Assembly (NCBI GenBank): GCA_964628285.1
Contig: CAZVNP010000006.1
Location: 1-64,000 of the forward strand
DNA from: JAPLDP01 sp964628285
Lineage (GTDB): Bacteria > Bacteroidota > Bacteroidia > Bacteroidales > JAGONC01
DNA: 64,000 bases
Direction of reading: 5' to 3'
Within the stretch, counting starts at the first letter, position 1; every line of letters starts with the position of its first letter. Shown piece by piece: positions 46,001 to 54,974 of the stretch. The notes below the pieces were generated by a model. That model did not search any database and was not told the origin of the DNA. It saw only the letters and a list, made by a program, of their open reading frames with translations. A program made the position numbers and the translations under genes.

Positions 46001-49000
46001 ACCGTTGTCTATTCGCCTGATGAAAAAAAGATACCCGTGGAGGCCATATTCTGGTTTTCACCGGGCAAGATGAAGGGTATCTCCGGAGAGAATGCCTCAT
46101 TTCTTGCCGGTACAAGGGAGAAAAAACTGAATGTTGTTTATGAAATCATTAAAGACAATGCAACCGTCCAGAGAGAATGGCTCACTTTGGGTGATCAGCA
46201 GAAAAACATGACAATCCCCATAACGGAAGAATACCGTGGGAACATCCAGATCAACCTTGTCTGTGTTAAATACAACCGCAGTTTTCAGGATTTCCGGACG
46301 ATCATTGTTCCTTACTCCAACAAAGAACTGAACCTTGAGTTCAGCTCCTTCAGAGACAAGCTGACGCCCGGGCAGGAGGAAGAGTGGAACATCAAAATAA
46401 AAGACGCCAAAGGTGAGAAAGTGGCGGCGGAGATGGTGGCCACCATGTACGATGCCTCCCTCGACGCCTTTGTCCCGCATGAATGGGATTTCGACATCTA
46501 CAGGCATTACAGTGCCTCGAGGGCATGGGATGCTAAGGATGCATTTGCGGTGGACAGAACGCAGACATTTATTGAACGGACCAGGGTATATGAATACCCG
46601 GTGGAGAGAAGCTATGATCAGCTCAACTGGTTCGGATTCAATTACTATGGTTTTCCAAGGTATGTCAAAGGTATCATGATGGACCGGATGATCAGTCCGA
46701 CGATGGCACTGGAGGAAAATGTAGCGAAGCCGGAGACGCAGGAGTTGATGATGATCCAGATGCCCCCGGAAGGACAGGGCGTGGAACAGGAAGCACCGGC
46801 AAAACCCGAAATCACACCTGGATTGCAGGTGCGGCGTGACTTCAACGAGACCGCTTTCTTCTATCCCGATCTCCGGACTGACAACAACGGCGATGTCATC
46901 ATCAGGTTTAAGGTGCCCGAGTCGCTCACACGCTGGAAGATGCTTGGCCTGGCCCATACCACCGACCTTGAATACGGACAGGTCATGAAAGAGCTGGTCA
47001 CGCAGAAAAATCTTATGATCGTCCCTAATGCACCACGTTTTTTCAGGGAAGGCGATACCATGGCTTTCACCGCCAAAGTCGTCAACCTTTCGGATGAAAC
47101 ATTGAGCGGTATCGCCACGCTGGGTTTCTTTGATGCCGTTAGCATGACGCCGGTGAATCTCATCAGTTCGGATGCCGGTCAGTCATTCACGGTGCAAAAG
47201 GGCCAGAGTGCGGTGGTCAGTTGGCCTGTGGCTGTTCCTGTCGGCGGCCTGCAAGCCCTCACCTACCGCATCACCGCCAAGGCCGGCAGTTTCAGTGACG
47301 GTGAGGAGAAAGCCCTGCCGGTGCTGACCAACCGCATGCTGGTGACGGAGACGCTGCCTCTTCCTGTCAATGGCAAACAAACCAAGACTTTTAGCTTTAC
47401 CAAGCTGATCGATTCAAAGTCATCCGCCACGCTGAGCAACTTCAAGCTCACCCTGGAGTTCACCTCCAATCCGGCGTGGTATGCCGTTCAGGCTTTGCCT
47501 TACCTCATGGAATATCCTTATGAATGTTCAGAGCAGGTGTTCAGCCGTTATTATGCCAACATTCTGGCCAGTTATATTGCCAACTCCAATCCTAAGATCA
47601 GGGCGGTATTTGACGTATGGAAAAATTACACCCCTGAGGCCCTTTTGTCGAATCTGGAGAAGAACCAGGAATTGAAATCCCTGATACTGGAAGAGACCCC
47701 ATGGGTGATGGAAGCTAAAAACGAGAGCGAACGAAAACAACGCATCGCCCTGCTGTTCGACATGAACCGCATGGCCAACGAGCAGGCAGCCGCCCTGGCG
47801 GAGTTGCGCAACATGCAGCTGCCCAACGGCGCCTGGCCCTGGTTCGAGGGCATGCCCGACAGCCGTTACATCACCCAACACATCGTATGCGGAATGGGTA
47901 AACTGAACCGCCTAAAAGTTAAAGATGTCGTGGAAGATAACGAGATATGGCAGATGATACGGCAGGCAGTGAGCTACCTCGATAACAGGATACGGGAAGA
48001 TTATGAGAACATAAAGAAAATCGATCCGGATGGAATGGATAAGGATCATCTGGGATACCTCCGGATCCATTACCTATATGCCAGAAGCTTTTTCAATGCT
48101 TTTAACGTCAATATAAATCTGGATCAATCCAACCGTGAGGCTTTTGAATATTTCAAAGGACAGGCACAGAAATACTGGGCCGGGCAGAACAAATACATGC
48201 AGGGCATGATCGCCCTGGCACTGCATCGTTTCGGTGACAAGGAAACACCGGCCGGTATCATCAGGTCGTTAAAAGAATATGCACTGCATTCCGACGAGAT
48301 GGGTATGTATTGGAGGGAGAACATGCCGGGCTATTTCTGGTACCAGGCCCCTGTGGAGACCCAGGCCTTACTGATCGAAGCCTTTGATGAGGTAGCCAAT
48401 GATACGACAGCGGTGGAGGAGATGAAAGTATGGCTGCTCAAACAAAAACAAACACAGGAATGGCCCAGCACCAAAGCCACCGTGGATGCCATTTACGCAT
48501 TGCTGCTTCGCGGCACCGATATTCTGGCGGGCGAGGAACAGGTGATCATCAAACTGGATGATATCGTCGTTGATCCGGCGAAGATGGAGAATGTGAAGGT
48601 CGAAGCCGGGACAGGATACTTCAAGACCTCATGGAACAACGGTGAGATAAAACCTGACATGGGTCGCGTCACCGTGACCAAGACAGATGAGGGTGTGGCC
48701 TGGGGAGCCCTGTACTGGCAGTACTTCGAGCAGCTTGACAAGATCACACCACATGAAACCCCTCTGAAACTGTCCAAAGCATTGTTTCTGGAAAAGAGTA
48801 CAGCCACAGGACCTGTTATCATACCGGTAGCCACGGGCACCACCCTGCATGTCGGCGACCGTCTCAGGGTTCGCATTGAATTAAGGGTGGACCGCGACAT
48901 GGAGTACGTCCACATGAAAGACATGCGTGCTGCTGCCTTCGAACCTGTCAATGTGCTGTCGGGTTACAGGTATCAGGGCGGACTGGGGTATTATGAGAGC

Positions 49001-49183
49001 ACCCGCGACGCGTCAACGAATTTTTTCTTCGGTTATCTGCCCAAGGGCACCTATGTGTTTGAATATCCCCTTATCGTGTCACAGGAAGGACAATTTTCCA
49101 ATGGCATCACCACCATTCAATGCATGTACGCGCCGGAATTTGCCGCCCATTCCCAGGGCATCAGGGTGAATATCGGGGAATGA
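43079..49183 (+). CDS. Alpha-2-macroglobulin family protein with thioester
   Basis: A giant protease-trapping envelope protein of about 2034 residues (ATG at 43079; a TTG at 43070 is less likely). One N-terminal membrane helix (about 4-28) has no lipobox cysteine. An N-terminal helical region (to about 390), a carboxypeptidase-regulatory-like segment (VLDRDKGTPLSNVRVQTYY, about 525) and an MG2 domain (DRAIYRPGQTIYFKGIA, about 620) follow. The A2M domain is clear (FYPDLRTDNNGDVIIRFKVP, near 1260), with the thioester motif CSEQ at Cys1483 within YPYECSEQVFSRYY and a helical thioester domain after it. Such proteins covalently trap proteases in the periplasm. No pbpC gene is adjacent, unlike the E. 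coli pairing. Confidence 0.95.
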   Translation: MKKRLLIFLTLAGLAFFLSGYVLITSSLMTKDMPSMNNYQDYEQEWKQVDSLVQKGLPQSALALVEIIYNKARADHNSPQFIKTIIYKMKLKSEFEEDFMVKVIGDTRKEVEQSSFPVDQILHSLLAELYWRYYSMNRYKVLDRTETYNFDQEDIRTWDMKQLVSAVMTNYRQSLENAGELQKIPLKDYDPILITADDSKLYRPTLYDFLAHRALDFFMNSESGLTEPVYRFIMDSPDYFDPSNKFVSLDITTKDTMSLKFYAIRLFQDLLRFHMSDKAPDALVDVDLKRLQFVRDNDIIEIKDSLYIEALRSLLERTVRDSASAGVSYELAQAYYDRGQKYDPLKSDEYKWDIKNAWNCCNDALKRFPDTDGSKKCKNLLLLITSPALNLTMPGVNVEGQPFLSLISYKNAPQIYLRIIDLSPAEDKQIRDRGKRDSDVVKDYLRYPAYTSWDVKLPDDGDFQSHAAEIKIPGLPLGYYVILAATNGEFSPADAPVACGSCWISNISYISRKMDDGSEDFYVLDRDKGTPLSNVRVQTYYRVYDNNRRTYDFKPWDNYVTDGDGFFRIPALPRRTPGKTFVIRFNLDRDTLMTDNYFYQYSYSPEPPKMKPRTFFFTDRAIYRPGQTIYFKGIAIETDGTNNRILPQYKTTVTFFDVNGQKISYQELETDDYGSFNGFFIAPTGILTGEMSLSNESGSVDVSVEEYKRPNFEVTFDPVKGIYKLNEAVTVNGVARAYSGANVDHARVSYRVVRKARFPYWGFGWRDWFRSSPEMEIANGTLETDANGQFAITFKAIPDPTINAKYKPVFNYVVTADVTDINGETQSSSANVAVGYTALLVNVDIPETIDQTGKKDFLLSATNLNGQSEPVKVTLTVSKLAEPDRLFRDRLWNRPDRFIMTKEEFYAAFPHDVYNNENDVETWEVQKVVMTKSYNTATDTLVTFTDLSAWEPGHYLISALAVDSFGQKVENKKYTVVYSPDEKKIPVEAIFWFSPGKMKGISGENASFLAGTREKKLNVVYEIIKDNATVQREWLTLGDQQKNMTIPITEEYRGNIQINLVCVKYNRSFQDFRTIIVPYSNKELNLEFSSFRDKLTPGQEEEWNIKIKDAKGEKVAAEMVATMYDASLDAFVPHEWDFDIYRHYSASRAWDAKDAFAVDRTQTFIERTRVYEYPVERSYDQLNWFGFNYYGFPRYVKGIMMDRMISPTMALEENVAKPETQELMMIQMPPEGQGVEQEAPAKPEITPGLQVRRDFNETAFFYPDLRTDNNGDVIIRFKVPESLTRWKMLGLAHTTDLEYGQVMKELVTQKNLMIVPNAPRFFREGDTMAFTAKVVNLSDETLSGIATLGFFDAVSMTPVNLISSDAGQSFTVQKGQSAVVSWPVAVPVGGLQALTYRITAKAGSFSDGEEKALPVLTNRMLVTETLPLPVNGKQTKTFSFTKLIDSKSSATLSNFKLTLEFTSNPAWYAVQALPYLMEYPYECSEQVFSRYYANILASYIANSNPKIRAVFDVWKNYTPEALLSNLEKNQELKSLILEETPWVMEAKNESERKQRIALLFDMNRMANEQAAALAELRNMQLPNGAWPWFEGMPDSRYITQHIVCGMGKLNRLKVKDVVEDNEIWQMIRQAVSYLDNRIREDYENIKKIDPDGMDKDHLGYLRIHYLYARSFFNAFNVNINLDQSNREAFEYFKGQAQKYWAGQNKYMQGMIALALHRFGDKETPAGIIRSLKEYALHSDEMGMYWRENMPGYFWYQAPVETQALLIEAFDEVANDTTAVEEMKVWLLKQKQTQEWPSTKATVDAIYALLLRGTDILAGEEQVIIKLDDIVVDPAKMENVKVEAGTGYFKTSWNNGEIKPDMGRVTVTKTDEGVAWGALYWQYFEQLDKITPHETPLKLSKALFLEKSTATGPVIIPVATGTTLHVGDRLRVRIELRVDRDMEYVHMKDMRAAAFEPVNVLSGYRYQGGLGYYESTRDASTNFFFGYLPKGTYVFEYPLIVSQEGQFSNGITTIQCMYAPEFAAHSQGIRVNIGE

Positions 49184-49189
49184 TGTGCC

Positions 49190-49216
49190 GCCGTCACATG
49201 ACCTGAAAATGACGGC
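49190..49216. terminator. Hairpin between convergent genes
   Basis: GCCGTCA (49190-49196) and TGACGGC (49210-49216) form a perfect 7-base stem with a 13-base loop between the stops of the alpha-2-macroglobulin gene and the T9SS gene at 49220. No clear T run is present, so its efficiency is uncertain; it could serve both directions. Confidence 0.45.
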
Positions 49217-49219
49217 CTG

Positions 49220-51967
49220 TCAGTCGATCACCAGTTTTCCGCCACGGGAGCGGTTACCTTGTTCTATCATGAATAAATAAACGCCTTTGGCACACTCCGA
49301 CAGATCGATAGGCAAATGAACCGTTTTTGTTTTTCCTGAAAGATGGGTTTTCCACACCACCTTTCCATTCAGGTCGGTTATACGGATGTCAGACTGATCC
49401 GTTGAGGAAGCGATTTCTACAATGAATTGTCCTTGAGAAGGGTTGGGATAGACACGGACCGTGCCGGCATCATGCCCGGCCACCGAGGTGTATGGATTCA
49501 GCGGGTAGGCGGTAGTAAAAAGGCCCCTGCCGTGGGTGGCCGCCAAAACAGTATTGTCGGCTTCCCTGATCTTAAGCATGTCGGTTCTGACATTGGCCAT
49601 ACCCTCAATGTCGGGTTCCCATGTGGGTTCCTCCTGGTCGAGGGTGTTGGTGGACCACACCCCCGTTTCGGTAGCCAGCAGTGCCTGCCTGGCATTCTGG
49701 GGATGATACAGAACCCATCGTACCGGCATATCGGGCAGGCTGCCTTCTTTCACCTGCCAGGTGGCACCGCCGTCATAAGTCTGCCATACCGACGGCACAC
49801 CGTAATTGGAGAAGGTTACCAGAAGCGTATCCTCCGACCCTCCGATAGCGACACATGAGATGCTGCCCGGCGGGAAATCAGGGCTCCCTATCTCGGTCTG
49901 CACCGGCGTGGCCTGGGCATTCTCCACACGGAAAAGCCTGCCGTTGTTGGTGCCTACGAAAAGAGTGGCCGTGCCTGCCGGAGAATAAGGCGAATATTTG
50001 ATATGTGAAAAGAAAAAGTTGGAGCCGGTGGCTACCGTGATGTAAGTCTCGGAAGGATTCTGAAGAATGTTGGAGATACGCAGGATCTTATTGGCATTGC
50101 CGCCCGAGAACGATACCCCGTTGGCGTAAAGAGTGTTCAGCTTGTAATCGTAATCGGCCGGATTGATAAAAATGCCGCTCTGATTGATGTTGATGGTATT
50201 GAATTCATTACCGTTATAAAAAACCGTGTACTGGTTATAGTAATATGAAGTGATGAAATAGGACGGCTGGTCCTGATCATAAAAGCAATAGGCGCCGTCG
50301 CCGCCGTCGATCATGCTATTGATGGTCAGGGGCGCGTCGTTATAATACAGAGTGCCGTTATCCTGCAGTCCGCCGATGTATTGGGCTATCCCGGCCAAGG
50401 GACTGAGGTCGCATGAGTAAAATTGCAGGGTGTTGTAGTTCCTGTTTTTCTCCTTAAAAACAGGTGACGAAGATGAAGCCCCCGAGGTATAAAATACACC
50501 CCCGTCGCTGGTAAAGACACACTCATCCGACGATCCCGGCTTATAGACCTGGGCATGCTGGTCGGCATGGACATATTCATCGCCGCCACCGGTATACATC
50601 AGATACCAGTCGGAGACCTCGTTCCATGTGCCGCCGCCGTTGGCAGTATTCCACACGTTGAGGCCGCCGACATAAAGCCTGTTGGTATTGTTCGGGTCGA
50701 CCGTCCCGGTCATGGCATGCCACGCCAGATTGGCCCAGTTACCGGAGGTAGGCTTGTTGATCTGCGTCCAGGAGGCTCCTTTGTCTGTGGTCTTGATGAT
50801 GTAACGACCATAGTATACCGGATTGCCCTGGACATAGCCTGCAGCGATGAGAGCATAGACCGTGTTCTCATCCTGGGATGCCGGGGCCAGGATCACTCTG
50901 CCGGGGAGGTTATAGGTGGGTTCATTCTCAATGATGGTGCGATAGTCATCAAAAACGGTCCAGGAGCCGGTGACACCTTCATCGGAGTATAGGATGACGG
51001 CGCCACCCAGGCCGTCGAGGTTGCGCATGGTGCCGACGTAAATGCGGCCGTCGGATTGGATGGCGATGCTGGAAGGCGCATAGGGCACCTCTTGGCCGGC
51101 AATGTCGGGCAGGACCTGTTGCCAGGAGAGACCCCCGTCGGCGGAACGGTACAGGCCGTCGCTGGGCAGGCTTTGGTGGATGCCATGATAAACACCTGAG
51201 ACCACGCCCGCATAGATGACACTGTTGCCACCCTCATCCCTTACCCTGATGTCGGTGATAAAATCAAAATCCTCCGTTGACGCGAGCCAGGACCACGTGT
51301 TGCCGCCGTCGGTCGATTTAAAGATGCCGCCGCCCAGACCCGACGATTCACGATAGGTGGTTATGGCCGTCTGTGCCTCGCCCGTACCCACATAAAATGT
51401 CATGGGATCATTGGGATCATAGGTTATGCAGGCTATCGACAGGTCGCTCCACAAATCATCCACCGCGATCCATTGGGAGGTGTTGCCGGTGATGTCATCG
51501 ATATACCACAGCCCACCCGTCACCCCGCCGGCCCAGACCTTATGACCCTGCGGGTCATTGGGATCCCACATGATGGCCCTGGTGCGTCCGCCCAGGTTGG
51601 CAGGGATATTCTGCCAGGCCAGAGCTCCGGCCGTTTGACCGGCTCTTTTCTTTAACCTCATCTGATCGGTGACCTGACAGGCCTGGACGAGCCTGTTCTT
51701 TGGGACGTACCCCAACGCCGGATCAACGGTCATCAGGAAGTTTTGAAAGGCCGCCGGATCGGCACCAGTCATCTCTTCCTCACCGGAACGGCCGGCCACA
51801 TCACAGGGTGCCTGTTTGTATTCCTGTTTGAGAAAGATCTCGAATTTTTCCCTGGGGGTCATTTTCCGGTCGGCCGTCACGGTCATCAGCGCAATAACCG
51901 TCAGCAACAGTGAGGGAATAATAAATTTTTTGGGAAAGGGTCTTTGCGTAAAATGATGGTTTGGCAT
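49220..51967 (-). CDS. Secreted BNR-repeat (sortilin-like) protein, T9SS type A tail
   Basis: A 915-residue secreted protein. A signal peptide (about 13-32, FIIPSLLLTVIALMTVTA) is followed by a beta-propeller with many Asp-box/BNR repeats, for example GIFKSTDGGNTWSWL, LYRSADGGLSWQQVL, IIKTTDKGASWTQI and TYDGGATWQVK. The last 80 residues are a T9SS type A tail (VRVYPNPSQGQFIVEI, DIRITDLNGKVVWK, GVYLFMIEQGNRSRGGKLVI). It resembles the sortilin-like or exo-alpha-sialidase-like fold that binds sugars or peptides; no catalytic residues could be assigned. It is convergent with the alpha-2-macroglobulin gene. Confidence 0.88.
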   Translation of the reverse strand: MPNHHFTQRPFPKKFIIPSLLLTVIALMTVTADRKMTPREKFEIFLKQEYKQAPCDVAGRSGEEEMTGADPAAFQNFLMTVDPALGYVPKNRLVQACQVTDQMRLKKRAGQTAGALAWQNIPANLGGRTRAIMWDPNDPQGHKVWAGGVTGGLWYIDDITGNTSQWIAVDDLWSDLSIACITYDPNDPMTFYVGTGEAQTAITTYRESSGLGGGIFKSTDGGNTWSWLASTEDFDFITDIRVRDEGGNSVIYAGVVSGVYHGIHQSLPSDGLYRSADGGLSWQQVLPDIAGQEVPYAPSSIAIQSDGRIYVGTMRNLDGLGGAVILYSDEGVTGSWTVFDDYRTIIENEPTYNLPGRVILAPASQDENTVYALIAAGYVQGNPVYYGRYIIKTTDKGASWTQINKPTSGNWANLAWHAMTGTVDPNNTNRLYVGGLNVWNTANGGGTWNEVSDWYLMYTGGGDEYVHADQHAQVYKPGSSDECVFTSDGGVFYTSGASSSSPVFKEKNRNYNTLQFYSCDLSPLAGIAQYIGGLQDNGTLYYNDAPLTINSMIDGGDGAYCFYDQDQPSYFITSYYYNQYTVFYNGNEFNTININQSGIFINPADYDYKLNTLYANGVSFSGGNANKILRISNILQNPSETYITVATGSNFFFSHIKYSPYSPAGTATLFVGTNNGRLFRVENAQATPVQTEIGSPDFPPGSISCVAIGGSEDTLLVTFSNYGVPSVWQTYDGGATWQVKEGSLPDMPVRWVLYHPQNARQALLATETGVWSTNTLDQEEPTWEPDIEGMANVRTDMLKIREADNTVLAATHGRGLFTTAYPLNPYTSVAGHDAGTVRVYPNPSQGQFIVEIASSTDQSDIRITDLNGKVVWKTHLSGKTKTVHLPIDLSECAKGVYLFMIEQGNRSRGGKLVID

Positions 51968-52025
51968 AGGAATAAAAGTAAAATAACAGACACAAATTTA
52001 CAGCAAGAATGTGTGATCATGAACT

Positions 52026-52262
52026 TTATTCCGCCAGAACCAGAACTTTATTTTTCAGCACTTCCACCACACCGCCGTTGATCTTAAAGAGATGTTTTTG
52101 ATTGCCGGCATCGACGACCTTTATATTCCCTTTGCCCAGCACCGACACGAGGGGTGCGTGGTCATTGAGTATCTCGAATAATCCGTCGATGCCGGGAAGC
52201 TGGATCAGGTTGGCATTTCCTTTAAAAACAGTTTTGTCGGGTGTGATGATCTCGATATTCAT
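52026..52262 (-). CDS. atpC: ATP synthase F1 epsilon subunit
   Basis: A 78-residue epsilon subunit consisting only of the N-terminal beta-sandwich (MNIEIITPDKTVFKGNANLI, LPGIDGLFEILNDHAPLV); the C-terminal helical hairpin that inhibits the enzyme in E. coli is missing, as is usual in Bacteroidota. It follows atpD by 14 bases. It links F1 to the rotating c ring. Confidence 0.95.
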   Translation of the reverse strand: MNIEIITPDKTVFKGNANLIQLPGIDGLFEILNDHAPLVSVLGKGNIKVVDAGNQKHLFKINGGVVEVLKNKVLVLAE

Positions 52263-52276
52263 GAGGCGTGATCCTG

Positions 52277-53797
52277 TTATTCCATTTCTTCATTGCTCTC
52301 GGCAAGCATTTTTTTGCCGGTGGTGATGGCATCCTCAATCGTACCCACGAAACTAAAAGCGGCAATGGGATACTCATCCACATCACCATTGAGGATCATG
52401 TTGAATCCTTTGATGGTGTCTTCGATGGGTACGAACACGCCCTTGCGTCCGGTGAACTGCTCGGCCACGAAGAAAGGCTGTGAGAGAAAGCGTTGAATAC
52501 GGCGGGCACGGTGTACGATGACTTTATCTTCTTCCGACAGCTCTTCCATGCCCAGGATGGCGATGATGTCCTGTAATTCCTTATAACGCTGCAATACCTC
52601 TTTCACTCGCTGTGTGGTATTGTAATGTTCCTCGCCGACGACGCTTGGTGTCAGTATCCTGGAGGTGGAATCGAGCGGGTCGACGGCGGGGTAGATGCCC
52701 AGCTCGGATATCTTACGGCTGAGGACGGTGGTGGCGTCGAGGTGGGCAAAGGTAGTGGCGGGGGCCGGGTCGGTGAGGTCATCGGCAGGCACATAGATGG
52801 CTTGCACGGAAGTGATGGAGCCACGTTTTGTGGAGGTGATGCGTTCCTGCATGATACCCATCTCGGTGGCCAGCGTGGGCTGATAACCTACGGCCGACGG
52901 CATGCGGCCCAGCAGCGCGCTCACCTCCGAGCCGGCCTGCGTGAAACGGAAAATGTTATCGATAAAAAACAGGATGTCACGGCCTCCCGACTTGTCATCG
53001 CCGTCGCGGAAATATTCCGCCACCGTCAAACCCGACAGGGCCACGCGTGCCCTGGCTCCCGGCGGCTCATTCATCTGTCCGAAGACCAGCGTGGCCTGCG
53101 ACTTGGCTAACTCCTCCCGGTCGACTTTGGAGAGATCCCAGCCTCCCTTTTTCATATCCGCAATAAATTCGTCTCCATATTTGATCACCCCCGACTCCAC
53201 CATCTCACGCAACAGGTCATTGCCCTCACGTGTCCGTTCACCCACACCTCCGAACACCGACATACCCGAATACTTCTTCGCAATGTTATTGATCAGTTCC
53301 ATGATGATCACCGTCTTGCCGACGCCGGCGCCGCCGAATAAGCCGATTTTACCTCCCTTGGGATAAGGTTCAATGAGATCAATGACCTTGATACCGGTGT
53401 AAAGAACCTCTTTTTGTGTCGACAGGTTCTCAAATTTAGGAGGATCGCGGTGGATGCTGTTTTCCTTGGTCCTTTGCACATCGCCCAGGTCATCGATGGT
53501 TTGCCCGATGACGTTGAACAGTCGTCCTTTGATATCTTCTCCCACAGGCATGGTGATGGTTTCACCCCTGGCAATGACCTCCTGCCCTCTCTTCAGCCCA
53601 TCGGTCGAATCCATGGCGATGGTTCTGACGGTGTTCTCTCCGATATCCTGCTGGCATTCGAGAACGATGGTGCGACCCTCGGGGTTTTTTACCTCCAACG
53701 CTTCATAGATATTTGGTAATGTCGTGTTCTCATCAAAGGTTACGTCAATGACCGGTCCTATGATCTGCGATATTTTTCCTGTTCTTTTTTCAGCCAT
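52277..53797 (-). CDS. atpD: ATP synthase F1 beta subunit
   Basis: Catalytic subunit of F1 (about 506 residues). Walker A GGAGVGKT lies in GLFGGAGVGKTVIIMELIN; the catalytic glutamate is in GVGERTREGNDL; Walker B ILFFIDNIFRFTQAG and the VPADDLTDPAPATTFAHLD DELSEED-region motif (ELSEEDKVIVHRARR) follow. The ATG at 53797 (MAEKRTGKISQIIGPVIDV) fits the family; an upstream in-frame ATG at 53830 would add 11 atypical residues. Only atpD-atpC are here; the other ATP synthase genes lie elsewhere, an arrangement common in Bacteroidota. Confidence 0.97.
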   Translation of the reverse strand: MAEKRTGKISQIIGPVIDVTFDENTTLPNIYEALEVKNPEGRTIVLECQQDIGENTVRTIAMDSTDGLKRGQEVIARGETITMPVGEDIKGRLFNVIGQTIDDLGDVQRTKENSIHRDPPKFENLSTQKEVLYTGIKVIDLIEPYPKGGKIGLFGGAGVGKTVIIMELINNIAKKYSGMSVFGGVGERTREGNDLLREMVESGVIKYGDEFIADMKKGGWDLSKVDREELAKSQATLVFGQMNEPPGARARVALSGLTVAEYFRDGDDKSGGRDILFFIDNIFRFTQAGSEVSALLGRMPSAVGYQPTLATEMGIMQERITSTKRGSITSVQAIYVPADDLTDPAPATTFAHLDATTVLSRKISELGIYPAVDPLDSTSRILTPSVVGEEHYNTTQRVKEVLQRYKELQDIIAILGMEELSEEDKVIVHRARRIQRFLSQPFFVAEQFTGRKGVFVPIEDTIKGFNMILNGDVDEYPIAAFSFVGTIEDAITTGKKMLAESNEEME

Positions 53798-53876
53798 GTT
53801 GTTATCGTGTTTTGCATAATCGTATAACAATCCCCGGTAATTTTTTCCCCATAACTAAACAAGGGATTTGATAGGT

Positions 53877-54515
53877 TTAACTGCTTTCATTGGTCATCGT
53901 TGTTTCAGGGGTGGCCACTTTTTTCCTGAAAAATCTTTTCTGAAAAAATATTAAAGCCAGCACACCCACCGTAATGGATGAGTCGGCGATATTGAATATG
54001 GGTCTGAAGAATGTAAATTCTCTTGTTCCGATGACCGGCACCCAGGCAGGCCAGTGCCACTGGACAATAGGAAAATAAAGCATATCCACCACTTTACCGA
54101 GCAGGAAAAAGCTGTAACCACCGCTATGAGGGAGAAATACAGCCGGATGGAAAAAATTGCTTTCGCTGAACAGCAACCCATAGAAAGCCGAATCGATCAT
54201 GTTACCGGTGGCGCCGGCGAAGATCAGCGAGATGCAGATGACGAGTCCTCTGTGGGCTTTTTTTCTGACCAGATGGATAAGATAATAACCGAGGGCCAGG
54301 ATGGCTAACAGACGAACGATACTGAGAAAAAGCTTTCCCGACTCGCCTGCCAGCTGCAGGCCGAAAGCCATGCCGTTATTTTCCGTAAAATGGAGGATGA
54401 ACCAGTTGTCCAGGACATGTATCTCCTGACCGAGGTACATGTGGGTTTTTACCCAGAACTTCAGTGTCTGATCACATAGAAGAATGAAAAGGATGATGAA
54501 CAGCGGTCTTTTCAA
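53877..54515 (-). CDS. lspA: Lipoprotein signal peptidase
   Basis: Membrane aspartyl protease that removes signal peptides from prolipoproteins. Four hydrophobic segments, with the two catalytic aspartates D108 (GNMIDSAFYG) and D178 (FNIADSSITVG). At 212 residues it is longer than the E. coli enzyme because of an insert between these motifs, typical for Bacteroidota. It follows the DksA-like gene by 21 bases and is in the order ileS, dksA-like, lspA. Confidence 0.96.
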   Translation of the reverse strand: MKRPLFIILFILLCDQTLKFWVKTHMYLGQEIHVLDNWFILHFTENNGMAFGLQLAGESGKLFLSIVRLLAILALGYYLIHLVRKKAHRGLVICISLIFAGATGNMIDSAFYGLLFSESNFFHPAVFLPHSGGYSFFLLGKVVDMLYFPIVQWHWPAWVPVIGTREFTFFRPIFNIADSSITVGVLALIFFQKRFFRKKVATPETTMTNESS

Positions 54516-54536
54516 GATGCAGGGAGATGGTTGTTT

Positions 54537-54950
54537 TTATGTCTTTTTGTTCAGACCCAGTTTGGCGTCAATACTTAGGGTGGCATGAGGAACGCTTCTC
54601 AGACGTTCTTTGGAGATCAGCTTACCCGTTACCCTGCAAATGCCGTAGGTTTTATTCTCGATGCGTATGAGGGCGTTCTCCAGAGCATTGATGAATTTCT
54701 GCTGCCTGGCGGCCAGCCGGCTGTTCTCTTCTTTGGATAAAACCTGATAACCCTCCTCCAGAACTTTAAAGGTTGGAGAGGTATCGCTGATGCCATGTTC
54801 TTCGATATTTGTATAGGCCTCGGTGAGCATCAACAAATCTTCACGGGCCTTGGCAAGCTTTTCAAGGATCAATGCTTTGAATTCTTCCAGCTCTTCGTCC
54901 GAATATCTGGTCTTTACGACTTCTTCTTCTTTTTTCATGGCTGTTGGCAT
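54537..54950 (-). CDS. TraR/DksA-like protein with degenerate zinc finger
   Basis: A 137-residue protein of the DksA/TraR type. It has a helical coiled coil (about 20-90), with the acidic residues and NSRLAARQQKFINALENAL that precede the zinc finger region. The zinc finger region, YGICRVTGKLISKERLRSVPHATLSID, has only one of the four usual cysteines, so zinc is probably not bound in the normal way; the same is seen in other Bacteroidota relatives. DksA binds RNA polymerase and tunes the stringent response; that function is inferred. It lies between ileS and lspA. Confidence 0.88.
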   Translation of the reverse strand: MPTAMKKEEEVVKTRYSDEELEEFKALILEKLAKAREDLLMLTEAYTNIEEHGISDTSPTFKVLEEGYQVLSKEENSRLAARQQKFINALENALIRIENKTYGICRVTGKLISKERLRSVPHATLSIDAKLGLNKKT

Positions 54951-54974
54951 TAAAAGGATGAAACGTTATTAAAT

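Noticed and set aside
46097..46957. Minus-strand frame of 286 codons
   Set aside because: Shadow of the alpha-2-macroglobulin gene; no start context or family motifs.
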